64,000 bases of DNA from Streptomyces sp. CG4 (GCF_041080655.1 NZ_CP163525.1:7998001-8062000); one strand, 5' to 3'; shown: positions 52,201 to 60,362, counted from the first letter of the stretch. The notes: a model not told the origin generated them from the sequence alone. Numbers and translations: made by a program.

Positions 52201-52868
52201 GCTGGCCCGCGGTGCCATGCGCCGCAAGCACAACGAGCTGGTCGAGGCACTCACGGGCGACTTCACTGATCACCACGGTTTCATGGTCCGTGTCCTGATC
52301 CGCGCGATCCGCGACGCGGACGCGCGCATCGTGCTGCTGGAGGAAGAGATCCAACGGCAGATCGCCCCCCTTTCGCCACCAGGTCGATCTGCTGATCACG
52401 ATCCCCGGGATCAGCACCACGGTGGCCCACGTGATGATCGCGGAGATGGGCGCGGACATGAGCCGGTTCCCGAGCGCCGGGCACCTGGCCGCCTGGGCCG
52501 GGCTCGCCCCCGGCAACCGCGAGTCCGCCGGGAAACGCAAACGGGCACCGACCCGGCACGGCAACGTGTGGCTCAAGGGCGGACTCGGCGTCGCCGCCCT
52601 GGCCATCGGCCGCACCAAGGGCACGTATCTCGCCGCCCAGTACCACCGGCTGCGACCGCGGCGCGGCGAGAAACGCACCATCGTCGCCGTCGCGCACAGC
52701 ATGCTCGTCTCCGCCTACCACATGCTCACCACCGACGTGCCCTACCAGGACCTCGGCCCCGACCACTTCACCCGCCGCCTCGGTGAAGAACGCCACCGCC
52801 GACGTCTCCTCGCCCAACTCGACGCCCTCGGCTACGACGTCACTTTGGAACGACGACAGACCGCCTGA
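52201..52868 (+). pseudogene. IS110-family transposase remnant, 5'-truncated and frameshifted
   Basis: The C-terminal half of an IS110-type transposase. The first frame (to about 52370) carries AMRRKHNELVEALTGDF and a helical segment; after a frameshift in a CCCCCC run it continues with LLITIPGISTTVAHVMIAEMG, the catalytic-serine block HLAAWAGLAPGNRESAGKRK and GLGVAALAIGRTKGTY. The N-terminal DEDD domain and the upstream non-coding end (with the bridge RNA in this group) are gone. Confidence 0.85.
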
Positions 52869-53610
52869 AGGGGATTTTCAAGAGAGCATCGAAGTGTTCT
52901 CCACGATCCGCTTTTCTCATGAGACATCGACCGGACGGCGCGCCCAGGCGCGATGCGAGCCTCGTGGGGACTGGCCTACCACCGGATGGTGCACCTACCC
53001 ACCGTCGAGCTCATCAGCTGTTCTGGCATCCCGTGTCGCATGCCGAGCAGAACCCGGCGTATAGGTCGACTCGTCTCACGCCCCCACCCCTTTCGAGGGG
53101 GTGGGGGGCCGTACTCACCCCCTCTGACCTGCTGTTTTGCAGATCAGGGGGGAGTTTAGTCTCAGGGGCCGACCCCCGCCCTTCCTGCCTGTTGTCCCTC
53201 TTTCCCGGCCCGTTTACTGGATGCCGTGTGGCGATCCTGTGGCGGTCATTCGGGGTGCTCCCCGCCCTCTGACGTGGCCCTTCGTGCCGGTGACACCCCG
53301 GCCCTTGAACCTTCCCGTGAGGCTGGCGCAGGGGCACTCGAAGTGGCTGATGACTCGTCGGTAGGTCGGTCCGCGTCATCCTCCGGGTGGGTTCCCCCTG
53401 CATGTGCCCTGTTCTCCCGAAGATACGGCGAAGTGATAAGTAGCTCTCTGTAATGTGCGACATCCCGCGAGTTCACCTGAGCCCCGCTGAGTCCCTGCGC
53501 CCGTGGCCAGCGGGTTGTTCCTCCTTCGGGTGCTTTGCGGACTTGTGACGTAACTTCGGGATTCTTGAAGCGTTCGGACCTCGTCCGACCGATCCACAGT
53601 CGGGCCGAAG
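52869..53610. other. Long non-coding stretch with hairpins before the recombinase trio
   Basis: About 740 bases with no convincing gene. It holds a G/C hairpin (CCCCCACCCC at 53081-53090 pairing with 53096-53108), a second hairpin (53119-53132 with 53139-53152, CTGC-TGTTTT-GCAG apex), a GGGGCCGACCCC mini-hairpin near 53165, and a TCGGAC-CTC-GTCCGA palindrome (53574-53588) just above the recombinase start. No tRNA was recognised. Confidence 0.6.
53081..53152. terminator. Two successive hairpins, terminator-like or structured RNA
   Basis: The first stem is an almost perfect CCCCCACCCCT/AGGGGGTGGGGG pair with a TTCG-type loop, the second a 14-base stem with one mismatch and a TGTTTT loop. No long T-run follows either; they may end IS110-side transcription or be part of a leader RNA. 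Confidence 0.5.
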
Positions 53611-54705
53611 GTGAGGGGGCTTGGGTTGGCGGCGCTGGCAGTCGTACGGGACCTGCGCGAGCACTGGGCGCCCGCGTCGGCGGAGGAACTGAAGCAGTTC
53701 GAGACCGACGCGCTATCCGGGTTCGTCCTCGCACGCGCCTCGGCAGGACTGGCTGACGGCACGATCCGCGGGGATGTCGGGCATCTGGACCAGATCAGGT
53801 CCTGGTTCGGGCGACCGCTGTGGGGCATGGAGCCGGCCGACGCCGACGCGTACTTCGGGAAGGTGCTGCGTGGCTCGCCGAGCGGCACCCGGCTGGCCCG
53901 ATCACAGGCGCTGACCACGTACTTCATGTTCCTGGAGCTGCGGCACAAGGTCGAGCTGCACAGGATGACCGGCCGGGTCATCGAGTGCCCGATCGACGAG
54001 ATGAACCGGCCGCGCGGCACGAAGGACGCCCAGCTGCGGGTCCCGCCGAGTGAGCCAGAGGTCGGAACGCTCTTCGCCGGCTGGGGTGGTGAGCTGGCCA
54101 CGTGCCGAAAGTTCGCTCCTACCGCGCGGAACTACACCGCCTCGAAGCTGCTGTCCCAGGTCGGCCTGCGGGTGAGCGAGGCATGCGGGCTCGATCTGGA
54201 CGACATCAAGTGGGACCTGGGCCGCTTCGGCAAGCTCCACGTCCGCCACGGCAAGGGCGCCCGCGGATCGGGCCCGCGTGAGCGCATGGTGCCGCTGATC
54301 AACGGCGCCGACCGGACCCTTCGGTGGTTCATCGAGGACGTCTGGGGCCAGTTTGACGACGACCACACCCGCCCCGGCGCCCCGCTGTTTCCCTCCGAGC
54401 GGAAGAACGCCGACGGCTCCTCGCGTCGGGTTGGCGACGACGCCCTGCGAGGTGGACTCAAGGACGCGGCCAAAGCGCACCTGCCCGCTTGGGGCGAGAA
54501 GCTGACCCCACATGTCCTGCGGCATTTCTGCGCGTCCCAACTCTACGGAAACGGGCTGGACTTGCTCGCGATCCAGGAGGTTTTGGGACATTCATGGATC
54601 GCCACGACGATGCGATACATCCACGTTCAGCAGACCCGGGTCGAGGACGCCTGGGTCGCCGGGATGGAACGGGCTGCGAAGCGGCTGAAAGGACTGATCC
54701 GATGA
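53611..54705 (+). CDS. Tyrosine recombinase/integrase (trio gene 1)
   Basis: A 364-residue tyrosine recombinase with a complete catalytic set: R187 (VGLRVSEACGL), K215 in the HGKGARG hairpin, H301 and R304 (HVLRH), H327 (LGHSW) and nucleophile Y336 (TTMRYIHV). Residues about 25-135 form a SAM-like core-binding domain with LADGTIRGDVGHLDQIRSWF. GTG 53611 is used; TTG 53626 with AGGGGG upstream is an alternative. Its stop overlaps the next start (ATGA). It should catalyse strand exchange for the element carrying the trio. Confidence 0.9.
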   Translation: MRGLGLAALAVVRDLREHWAPASAEELKQFETDALSGFVLARASAGLADGTIRGDVGHLDQIRSWFGRPLWGMEPADADAYFGKVLRGSPSGTRLARSQALTTYFMFLELRHKVELHRMTGRVIECPIDEMNRPRGTKDAQLRVPPSEPEVGTLFAGWGGELATCRKFAPTARNYTASKLLSQVGLRVSEACGLDLDDIKWDLGRFGKLHVRHGKGARGSGPRERMVPLINGADRTLRWFIEDVWGQFDDDHTRPGAPLFPSERKNADGSSRRVGDDALRGGLKDAAKAHLPAWGEKLTPHVLRHFCASQLYGNGLDLLAIQEVLGHSWIATTMRYIHVQQTRVEDAWVAGMERAAKRLKGLIR

Positions 54706-55031
54706 GGTGGAACCTGCGGCTGACCGCCGCGAACAAAGGGGTCTGGAAGGCTTCTGAGCTCCAGCGGAGCCTGGCCGAGCACGGGTTGGTGATCTCGGCG
54801 GGGAAGATGTCCGGTCTGTGGTCCGGGCAGCCCGTCTCGCTCAAGTTGGAGGACCTGGACGTCATCTGTGTCGTCCTCGGCTGTGAGATCGGCGACCTGC
54901 TGAGCCCCGAGCCGGAGAAGGTCAGCCGCCCGGGGCAGGCGGAGACGGAACGAGCGGCGGTCGGTGCAGGGACCGCCGCACCGGCGGTGATCCCCAAGCA
55001 CAGGGACGGCCGGTCGCTGCCACCGGAGTGA
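54702..55031 (+). CDS. Small XRE-like HTH protein (trio gene 2)
   Basis: A 109-residue protein with a Cro/C1-type HTH in its first about 70 residues (LRLTAANKGVWKASELQ, ISAGKMSGLWSG, LDVICVVLGCEIGDLL) and a disordered Pro/Ala/Arg-rich tail. This matches the short XRE proteins that resemble YozG-type regulators. It overlaps gene 1 by ATGA and ends four bases before gene 3, so the three are made together. It may regulate the trio or act as a recombination directionality factor; the latter is inference. Confidence 0.8.
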   Translation: MRWNLRLTAANKGVWKASELQRSLAEHGLVISAGKMSGLWSGQPVSLKLEDLDVICVVLGCEIGDLLSPEPEKVSRPGQAETERAAVGAGTAAPAVIPKHRDGRSLPPE

Positions 55032-55035
55032 ACTG

Positions 55036-56628
55036 GTGGCACGCTTCCCGAAGGGCTACGTCAAGCCCACCAGCTCCTTCCCAGGTTGCCTGGCCTGGGG
55101 CGACTTCCGCGGTCGGCTCTGTCACACCTGCTACATGTTCGGCCGCAGCCACGAAACGGCCGTCTGCATCGGCTGCCAGCGAGTCCAGCCGCTGAAGTGG
55201 GAGTACTGCCGTCTGTGCTGGTGCCAGGCCCGGCTCAACGCCAGGACCGCCACCGGCATGCCGACCGTCAGCGGCGAGGTGATGACCCCGTGGCTCCAGG
55301 CCGTCCGCCATCGCCAGCTCTTCTTCGTGGGACTGCATTACTGCAGAGGATCGGCTCTCACCGTCCTGCACCACGTCAAGGCGCGAGAAGCATCCCGCAG
55401 GCCGCCGCCCGTGTCGCGCTCACGGCCGAGAACCGGTTGGAGGCAACTGCCACTGTTCGAGCAGGTTCCGCGTGACTACGGTCGGCTCGACCCGGCCGCC
55501 GCCGACCTGGCCAGCCCCTGGCTGGCCTGGGCGACGCACCTCGCCCACCAACTCGCCGAAGCCCGGGGCTGGGGACGCGGCATCCGCTTCGCTGTCAACC
55601 GCGGCCTGGCCATCGTGCTCACCGGATACACCGAGGGCGACATCATCCGCCACAGCGAGATACTCACCCCGCTCCGTGCCCTCGACCTGCGGGTTGGCCA
55701 CGTCATCACGGTCCTTGAGGAGATGGGAATCTTCCTGGATGACGAGGAACCCTTCTTCGAGCGATGGCTCGCTGAGCGTCTGGAAGGCATTGCCCCCGGC
55801 ATCGCTGCGGAAGCCGAACGCTGGACCCGAGTTCTGCGCGACGGCGGCCCCCGCAGCCTGCCCCGGCAGCAAGCCACGGTCCGGCTCTACCTCAACCGGA
55901 CCCGCCCAGCGCTGTTGGCGTGGTCGAACCGCTACGACCATCTGCGGGAGGTGACCCGCGAAGACGTGCTGGCCCATGCCAAGACACTGCACGGCCGCCA
56001 CCGCATGGACGAGCTGGTTGCCCTGCGCTCACTGTTCGCCTGGGCCAAGCGGTCCGGCCTGATCTTTCGTAACCCGGCCAGCCGTATCAAGGTCGGCCAG
56101 ATCGAGTACAGCGTGCTCCAACCGCTCGCACCCGACAAGATCGACCGCTCCGTCGCCGCGGCCACCACCCCTGCCGCCCGGCTTGTCCTCGCTCTCGCGG
56201 CGGTGCACGCGGCCCGGGTCGCCCAGATCGCCACTCTCATGCTCGGCGATGTCGACATCGGGAACCGCCGCCTGACCATCGCCGGCCGTGTCCGGCCCGT
56301 CGACGATCTCACCCTGAAACTACTGCTGGCCTGGCTGGAATACCGGCGCGAGCGCTGGCCAAACACGGCCAACCTCCACCTGCTGATCAACAACCAGACC
56401 GCTCCGGGCACTGGTCGCGCCAGTAACCGCTGGATCCGTGGGCCCCTGCGCGGCCAGGAGGCGACTTTGGAACGGCTCCGCGTCGATCGACAACTCGAAG
56501 AGGCCATGGCCCAGGGCCCTGACCCCCTCCACCTTGCTGAGGTGTTCGGGCTTCACGAGAAGACGGCCATGCGCTACGCGGAGTCCGCACGAGCTCTGCT
56601 GGAGCAGGCTGCCGAGACCGACCCCTGA
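55036..56628 (+). CDS. Zinc-ribbon recombinase-like protein (trio gene 3)
   Basis: A 530-residue protein. The first 65 residues are Cys-rich with C29/C32, C44/C47 and C58/C61 (plus C18 and C63), i.e. two or three zinc ribbons. Residues about 265-355 resemble a recombinase core-binding domain (LAWSNRYDHLREVTREDVLAHAKTL). The C-terminal part looks like a tyrosine-recombinase catalytic fold: R394 (HAARVAQIATLML, Arg I), LRVDR at 481-485 where HxxR is expected, and HEKTAMRYAES with H507 and Y514. The second catalytic His is thus missing. It may be a catalytically altered partner of gene 1, comparable in concept to multi-recombinase transposons such as Tn554. Confidence 0.75.
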   Translation: MARFPKGYVKPTSSFPGCLAWGDFRGRLCHTCYMFGRSHETAVCIGCQRVQPLKWEYCRLCWCQARLNARTATGMPTVSGEVMTPWLQAVRHRQLFFVGLHYCRGSALTVLHHVKAREASRRPPPVSRSRPRTGWRQLPLFEQVPRDYGRLDPAAADLASPWLAWATHLAHQLAEARGWGRGIRFAVNRGLAIVLTGYTEGDIIRHSEILTPLRALDLRVGHVITVLEEMGIFLDDEEPFFERWLAERLEGIAPGIAAEAERWTRVLRDGGPRSLPRQQATVRLYLNRTRPALLAWSNRYDHLREVTREDVLAHAKTLHGRHRMDELVALRSLFAWAKRSGLIFRNPASRIKVGQIEYSVLQPLAPDKIDRSVAAATTPAARLVLALAAVHAARVAQIATLMLGDVDIGNRRLTIAGRVRPVDDLTLKLLLAWLEYRRERWPNTANLHLLINNQTAPGTGRASNRWIRGPLRGQEATLERLRVDRQLEEAMAQGPDPLHLAEVFGLHEKTAMRYAESARALLEQAAETDP

Positions 56629-56741
56629 TGGGGATTCTTGGCAACGACTGGTGTTGCCCTCACCTTACTTGATCCAGTTCTCAACGACTGGGGAGGGTTG
56701 GCAGGTATCACGCCGGCGACAAGCCGGTGCCGCGAGGCTGA

Positions 56742-57320
56742 TCAGGTGCAGCCCGTGCTCGCGGCCCTGCTCAAGGCTGTACGAGAATCTTCCGGGCCTA
56801 CTTTCGCCTCTTCCGCGGGAGTGGCCGGCCGTGCCGCGTAGCGGCTGCGCATCGCGTCGCTCGCTGCGGGGCCCGCGGTGAAGACGTAGGCGGCGCTGTC
56901 GTCGAGTCGGCGGCCGGTTTTGGCGTCGACGACCACGGGCTCGACTTCCTCGCCGCTGTGCGCGTCGACGAGGATCATGCTGCGCTCCGTCGGCGTGAGG
57001 CGGGAGTTGCCCCATGCGGCCAGGGCGACGATCACCGGGCGCAGGGAGCGCCCGAGTTCGGTCAGGACGTACTCGTGCCGGACAGGGCTGGTCTGGTAGG
57101 GCCGACGCTCCAGCAGACCGTCCGCGACCAGGGTCTTCAGCCGGGTGGTGAGCATGCTGGAGGAGATGCCCAGGCTCTCCTGGAACTGGTCGAAGCGGGT
57201 GTAGCCGTCGAAGGCGTCGTGGAGGATCAGCAGTGTCCACCACTCGCCGACGTGTTCCACCGTCGTGGACAGCGGGCACTCCCGGTCCTCCAGCCTGATC
57301 CGGCTTGCCAAGGCGACCAT
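56742..57320 (-). CDS. HxlR-family transcriptional regulator
   Basis: A 192-residue regulator: the HxlR core DRECPLSTTVEHVGEWWTLLIL, FDQFQESLGISSSMLTTRLKTLVADGLLERR and RHEYVLTELGRSL (about 12-105), then a longer C-terminal tail than the family's usual 110-120 residues. The single Cys in ECPL could be a redox or aldehyde sensor as in YodB/HxlR relatives. It is divergent from an SDR gene and almost certainly binds the concentric dyad at 57330-57370. ATG 57320 is used; TTG 57311 has better Shine-Dalgarno spacing. Confidence 0.88.
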   Translation of the reverse strand: MVALASRIRLEDRECPLSTTVEHVGEWWTLLILHDAFDGYTRFDQFQESLGISSSMLTTRLKTLVADGLLERRPYQTSPVRHEYVLTELGRSLRPVIVALAAWGNSRLTPTERSMILVDAHSGEEVEPVVVDAKTGRRLDDSAAYVFTAGPAASDAMRSRYAARPATPAEEAKVGPEDSRTALSRAASTGCT

Positions 57321-57329
57321 CCCCTCAGT

Positions 57330-57370
57330 TACTGCTAAAGTCGAAGTTAGTAGCTTCTATTTTAGCAGTA
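57330..57370. promoter_or_regulatory. 41-bp concentric operator between hxlR-type and SDR genes
   Basis: Outer arms TACTGCTAAA (57330-57339) and TTTAGCAGTA (57361-57370) are perfect complements. The inner GAAGTTAGTAGCTTC (57343-57357) is a near-perfect dyad with exactly the same centre (57350). The block is AT-rich against a GC-rich background and lies between the divergent starts. Confidence 0.8.
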
Positions 57371-57418
57371 GAGACGGGGCGGCGCCTTGAATACCCGCGC
57401 CCGGGGACGGAGCACACC

Positions 57419-58204
57419 GTGACCACATCCATCAGCGAATCCCTCGAAGGCCGACGCGCTCTGGTCACCGGCGGTACCAAGGGCACCGGAGCCGCGATCG
57501 CCCGACGCCTGGCCCAGGCCGGTGCGACCGTGCTGGTCACCGCCCGCAGCCGCCCCGACGACGTCGAGGAGAAGACGTTCATCACCGCCGACCTGTCCAC
57601 CGCCCAGGGCGCCGCCCACGTCGCCTCCGAGGTGGACGCCCGCATGGGAGGCGTCGACATCCTGGTCAACACCCTCGGCGGCTCCGAGGCACCGGCAGGA
57701 GGATTCGCCGCGCTCGGCGAGGACGACTGGGCAAGGGAGCTGAACACGAACTTGCTGGCCGCCGTCCGCCTGGACCGCGCACTCCTCCCGCACATGATCG
57801 CCACGGGCAAGGGCGCGGTCGTGCACGTCACCTCGATCCAGCGCCGCATGCCGCTGTGGAACGGCACCCTGGCCTACGCCGCCGCCAAGGCCGCCCTGAC
57901 CACCTACAGCAAGGGCCTGGTCAACCAGGTCGCCCCGCACGGCGTCCGCGTCAACACCGTCTCGCCCGGCTTCGTCCAGACCTCGGCCGCGGACAACCTC
58001 GTCACCCGGATCGCCGACGACGCCGGCATCAGCCAGGAAGCGGCGCTGGGCCGGCTCATGGACTCCCTGGGAGGCATCCCGCTCGGCCGTCCCAACCGGC
58101 CCGAGGAGGTCGCCGAGCTCGTCGCCTTCCTCGTCTCCGACCGCGCCTCCGCCATCGTCGGCGCCGAACACGTCATCGACGGCGGCACCACCCCCACCGT
58201 CTGA
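57419..58204 (+). CDS. Short-chain dehydrogenase/reductase under HxlR control
   Basis: A 261-residue SDR: LVTGGTKGTGAAIARRL (NADP motif TGxxxGxG), LVNTLGGSE, catalytic YAAAK and NTVSPGFVQTSA, ending VIDGGTTPTV. GTG 57419 follows GGGGACGGAG. It is transcribed away from the HxlR regulator and followed by a SnoaL-like gene after 25 bases. HxlR-SDR modules commonly respond to quinones or aldehydes and detoxify carbonyls; the substrate here is unknown. Confidence 0.88.
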   Translation: MTTSISESLEGRRALVTGGTKGTGAAIARRLAQAGATVLVTARSRPDDVEEKTFITADLSTAQGAAHVASEVDARMGGVDILVNTLGGSEAPAGGFAALGEDDWARELNTNLLAAVRLDRALLPHMIATGKGAVVHVTSIQRRMPLWNGTLAYAAAKAALTTYSKGLVNQVAPHGVRVNTVSPGFVQTSAADNLVTRIADDAGISQEAALGRLMDSLGGIPLGRPNRPEEVAELVAFLVSDRASAIVGAEHVIDGGTTPTV

Positions 58205-58229
58205 ACCCGCCACCACCATCAGGAGCGTC

Positions 58230-58589
58230 ATGCACGACAACCAGCCCCGGACCATCACCCCGGACGACCTGCCCGAGGTGATCACCCGCTACCTCACAGC
58301 GCATCGCGCCCACGACACCGCCACCGCGGTCACGACGTTCACCGACGACGCCACAGTGATCGACGACGGCAACACCTACCAGGGCAGCGCCGCGATCGAA
58401 CGGTGGCTGGACCGATCCGCCACCGAATTCACCTACACCATCCACCTCACGAACGCCCAGCAGACCGACACGGCCCACTACATCGCCACACACCACCTCG
58501 AAGGCAACTTCCCCGGCGGCACCATCGATCTCCGCTATCGGTTCACGCTGCGCGACGACCTCATCGAACACCTCGCCATCGAACCCTGA
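58230..58589 (+). CDS. SnoaL-like (NTF2-fold) protein
   Basis: A 119-residue NTF2-fold protein: ITRYLTAHRAHDTATAVTTFTDDATVIDDGNTYQGSAAIERWL and a beta-rich C-terminal half (HYIATHHLEGNFPGGTIDLRYRFTL). Such proteins bind small ligands or act as cyclases or isomerases. GGAG precedes the ATG. It completes the HxlR-SDR-SnoaL module. Confidence 0.85.
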   Translation: MHDNQPRTITPDDLPEVITRYLTAHRAHDTATAVTTFTDDATVIDDGNTYQGSAAIERWLDRSATEFTYTIHLTNAQQTDTAHYIATHHLEGNFPGGTIDLRYRFTLRDDLIEHLAIEP

Positions 58590-58991
58590 GCCCGCTCCCA
58601 CACCACCTATTCCCGGCCAGGGGAGAGGCCCCACCCACTCCAGACCACCCCGTCCCAGCCCTCGTACCCATCCAGCCACCCGACCAAGAGCCAGCCCTCA
58701 AGTTCGGCATCCACCCGCAGATCAGCACTTGCACGCCTGAGGAATCAAGGCGAGCAACTCCGGGGCCGTCCTCAGCACAGGGTGAGGAGATTCAAAGGTC
58801 TCCATCACCCCGCGAGTTGACCCCGAACCGACGGGGCCATCCCCCAGAATCCGGGCACTGCACCCTCGGGTTCGCGCTGAAGAACCCTCAGTTTCCACGA
58901 ACTCGCGGGCGTCGACGGCCTCGGGGAACATCGGTACAGCGGTTAACGCTAAGCCGCTGATCTTGTGTGGCTGCGCCTTGGCCCTGGGCGC
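58590..58991. other. Non-coding interval left of the IS5 insertion
   Basis: About 400 bases in which I see no supported gene. It ends with GGCGC (58987-58991), one arm of the palindrome split by the insertion sequence. Imperfect dyads occur near 58939-58957 (GCGGTTA/TAAGCCGC). Part of it may be decayed island sequence. Confidence 0.5.
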
Positions 58992-58994
58992 TTA

Positions 58995-60119
58995 GAGGTC
59001 GTTTTCTCCCGTTGTTTCATCCCGGAATCTGTCGTTTGGTCTGCAGTGTCGGGTCGCGCCAGGAGATGGTGTTCTCGCCGGTGAGGCGGCGGGCCATCAG
59101 GTCGGCCATGGCGAGTTGAATCATGGCTTCGGAGCGGACGGACAGGGTCTCGTAGTCACGGGCCAGTCGGCGGTGGAGCATCAGCCAGCCGTAGGTCCGC
59201 TCGGCTGCCCAGCGTTTCGGGATCGGGGTGAATCCCCTGGTCCCGGGGTTGCGTTGAGTGATTTCCATGTCAATGCCGAGGGTGGCCGCGTGCTCGACGA
59301 GGTGCTGGCGGTAGCCGCCGTCGCCCCACACCTTGCGGATGCCGGGGTGTTCGGCAGCGACCTGGTCCAGGAGTCTGGTGCCGGCGACGGAGTCCTGCAC
59401 GCTCGCCGCTGTGACCAGCACGGCAAGCAGGAGACCGATGGTGTCGGTGACGATGTTCCGCTTCCTGCCCACGATCTTCTTCCCGGCGTCGATGCCCTGG
59501 CCGGCGGCGGGGACGCTGGTGGAGGTCTTGACGCTCTGGGCGTCGATCACACAGGCCGATGGCTCGGCATCCCGCCCCTCCTTCTCCCGGAGGAGCTGCC
59601 GGAGCAAGCCGTTGAGCTGCGCGAACACGCCCTCGTCCGCCCACTTGGCGAAGTAGCCGTAGACCGTGTTCCAGTGTGGAAAATCGTGCGGGAGATAGCG
59701 CCACTGAACGCCGGTCCGGCCCACGTACAAGATCGCGTTCATGATGTCGCGCAGATCGTGCTCGGGCGGCCGGCCGAAGTCCAGGGCCCTGCCGCGGCGC
59801 TCGAAGCGCCAGGCCGAGAGCACCGGCTCGATCAACTCCCAGCGCGCATCGGACAGATCACTCGGATACGGGCGTCGCGTCAGCATGCTTCCGGCGTATC
59901 GCCGCAGATCGAGTGCGCCCAGGCGCACAGCAGCGGCGACGGAAGCACAGCCAGGAAGACCGGACGTCCTGGGATGAGACAGGAACAAGCCACATCCCAC
60001 CCCACCAGTCACCCCGCCCAGCACACAAGCGCCGACCACATCCCGCTACCTCTTCCGCACCGCAATCCCACACTCCAAGAACCGCCCTATATCCAGGCAG
60101 TACAGATGAAAACGACCTC
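58995..60119 (-). mobile_element. IS5-type insertion sequence (1125 bp)
   Basis: Terminal inverted repeats begin GAGGTCGTTTTC (58995-59006) and end GAAAACGACCTC (60108-60119), 12 of 12 matching. A TTA target duplication flanks it (58992-58994 and 60120-60122), as expected for IS5-group elements with TNA targets. The perfect ends, duplication and intact transposase indicate a recent insertion. Confidence 0.9.
59017..59886 (-). CDS. IS5-family DDE transposase
   Basis: A 289-residue transposase. The N-terminal DUF4096-type block is DLSDARWELIEPVLSA with MNAILYVGRTGVQWRYLP; the DDE core has the first Asp in CVIDAQSVKTS, the second in VWGDGGYR and the Glu in AAERTYGWLMLHRRLARDYE. The start is ATG 59886; the frame upstream runs into the inverted repeat region. 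It is uninterrupted and probably active. Confidence 0.93.
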   Translation of the reverse strand: MLTRRPYPSDLSDARWELIEPVLSAWRFERRGRALDFGRPPEHDLRDIMNAILYVGRTGVQWRYLPHDFPHWNTVYGYFAKWADEGVFAQLNGLLRQLLREKEGRDAEPSACVIDAQSVKTSTSVPAAGQGIDAGKKIVGRKRNIVTDTIGLLLAVLVTAASVQDSVAGTRLLDQVAAEHPGIRKVWGDGGYRQHLVEHAATLGIDMEITQRNPGTRGFTPIPKRWAAERTYGWLMLHRRLARDYETLSVRSEAMIQLAMADLMARRLTGENTISWRDPTLQTKRQIPG

Positions 60120-60362
60120 TTAGCGCCGGTTTTCGTTCCGATGTTCCTCGGTCGGTACGGAGACGTGTTCGTGCTCCCAGGCGGTGAGCACGTGCTCCTG
60201 GTCGTCGTCCTCGTCGACGAGCCGAATGACCACGTTCTCGTCGCTGCCATAGAGCCCGACCCGGTCGCGCCAGGTCCGGCGTGCGGTGGTCTCCTCGGCC
60301 CATTCCCCGGTGACCGCCGGGCTGTTGGCCCGGAACTGGAGGCGGACGCGGTACTACGTCAC
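60120..60362 (-). pseudogene. Small resolvase-partner gene with amber codon 3
   Basis: An 80-codon frame starts with GTG overlapping the resolvase stop (GTGA), but codon 3 is TAG (60354-60356). The rest is open: YRVRLQFRANSPAVTGEWAE, TWRDRVGLYGSDENVVIRLV, ending in NENRR and TAA. The protein type recurs beside Streptomyces resolvases and normally begins VTxYRVR. The TAA stop (60120-60122) coincides with the IS5 target duplication, so the insertion left it intact. Function unknown. Confidence 0.7.

Larger units (their letters stand above)
53558..56658 (+). mobile_element. Putative recombinase-trio element (boundaries tentative)
   Basis: Three coupled genes are bracketed by the 10-base direct repeat GGGATTCTTG at 53558-53567 and 56631-56640. 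Just inside the right copy is GGCAAC-GACTGGT-GTTGCC (56640-56658), an inverted repeat with a 7-base spacer, the geometry of a tyrosine-recombinase core site. The true ends could lie further out; no target duplication was proven. Confidence 0.4.

Noticed and set aside
52201..52868. IS110 bridge RNA
   Set aside because: The 5' non-coding end that carries it in this IS group is missing from the remnant.
53081..53152. CRISPR-like repeat array
   Set aside because: There are just two unrelated hairpins, with no regularly spaced identical repeats. No CRISPR array was seen anywhere in the window.
52869..53610. tRNA gene or att site beside the recombinase trio
   Set aside because: I found no cloverleaf, T-loop (GGTTCRA) or anticodon-arm pattern in either strand; only generic hairpins are present.
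51136..60362. Possible genome-wide amber recoding or suppression, suggested by two lone TAG codons
   Set aside because: Normal genes in the window end with TAG (gamma-carbonic anhydrase-like gene at 11506, ArsR at 15720, SixA at 21303), so TAG is a regular stop here.
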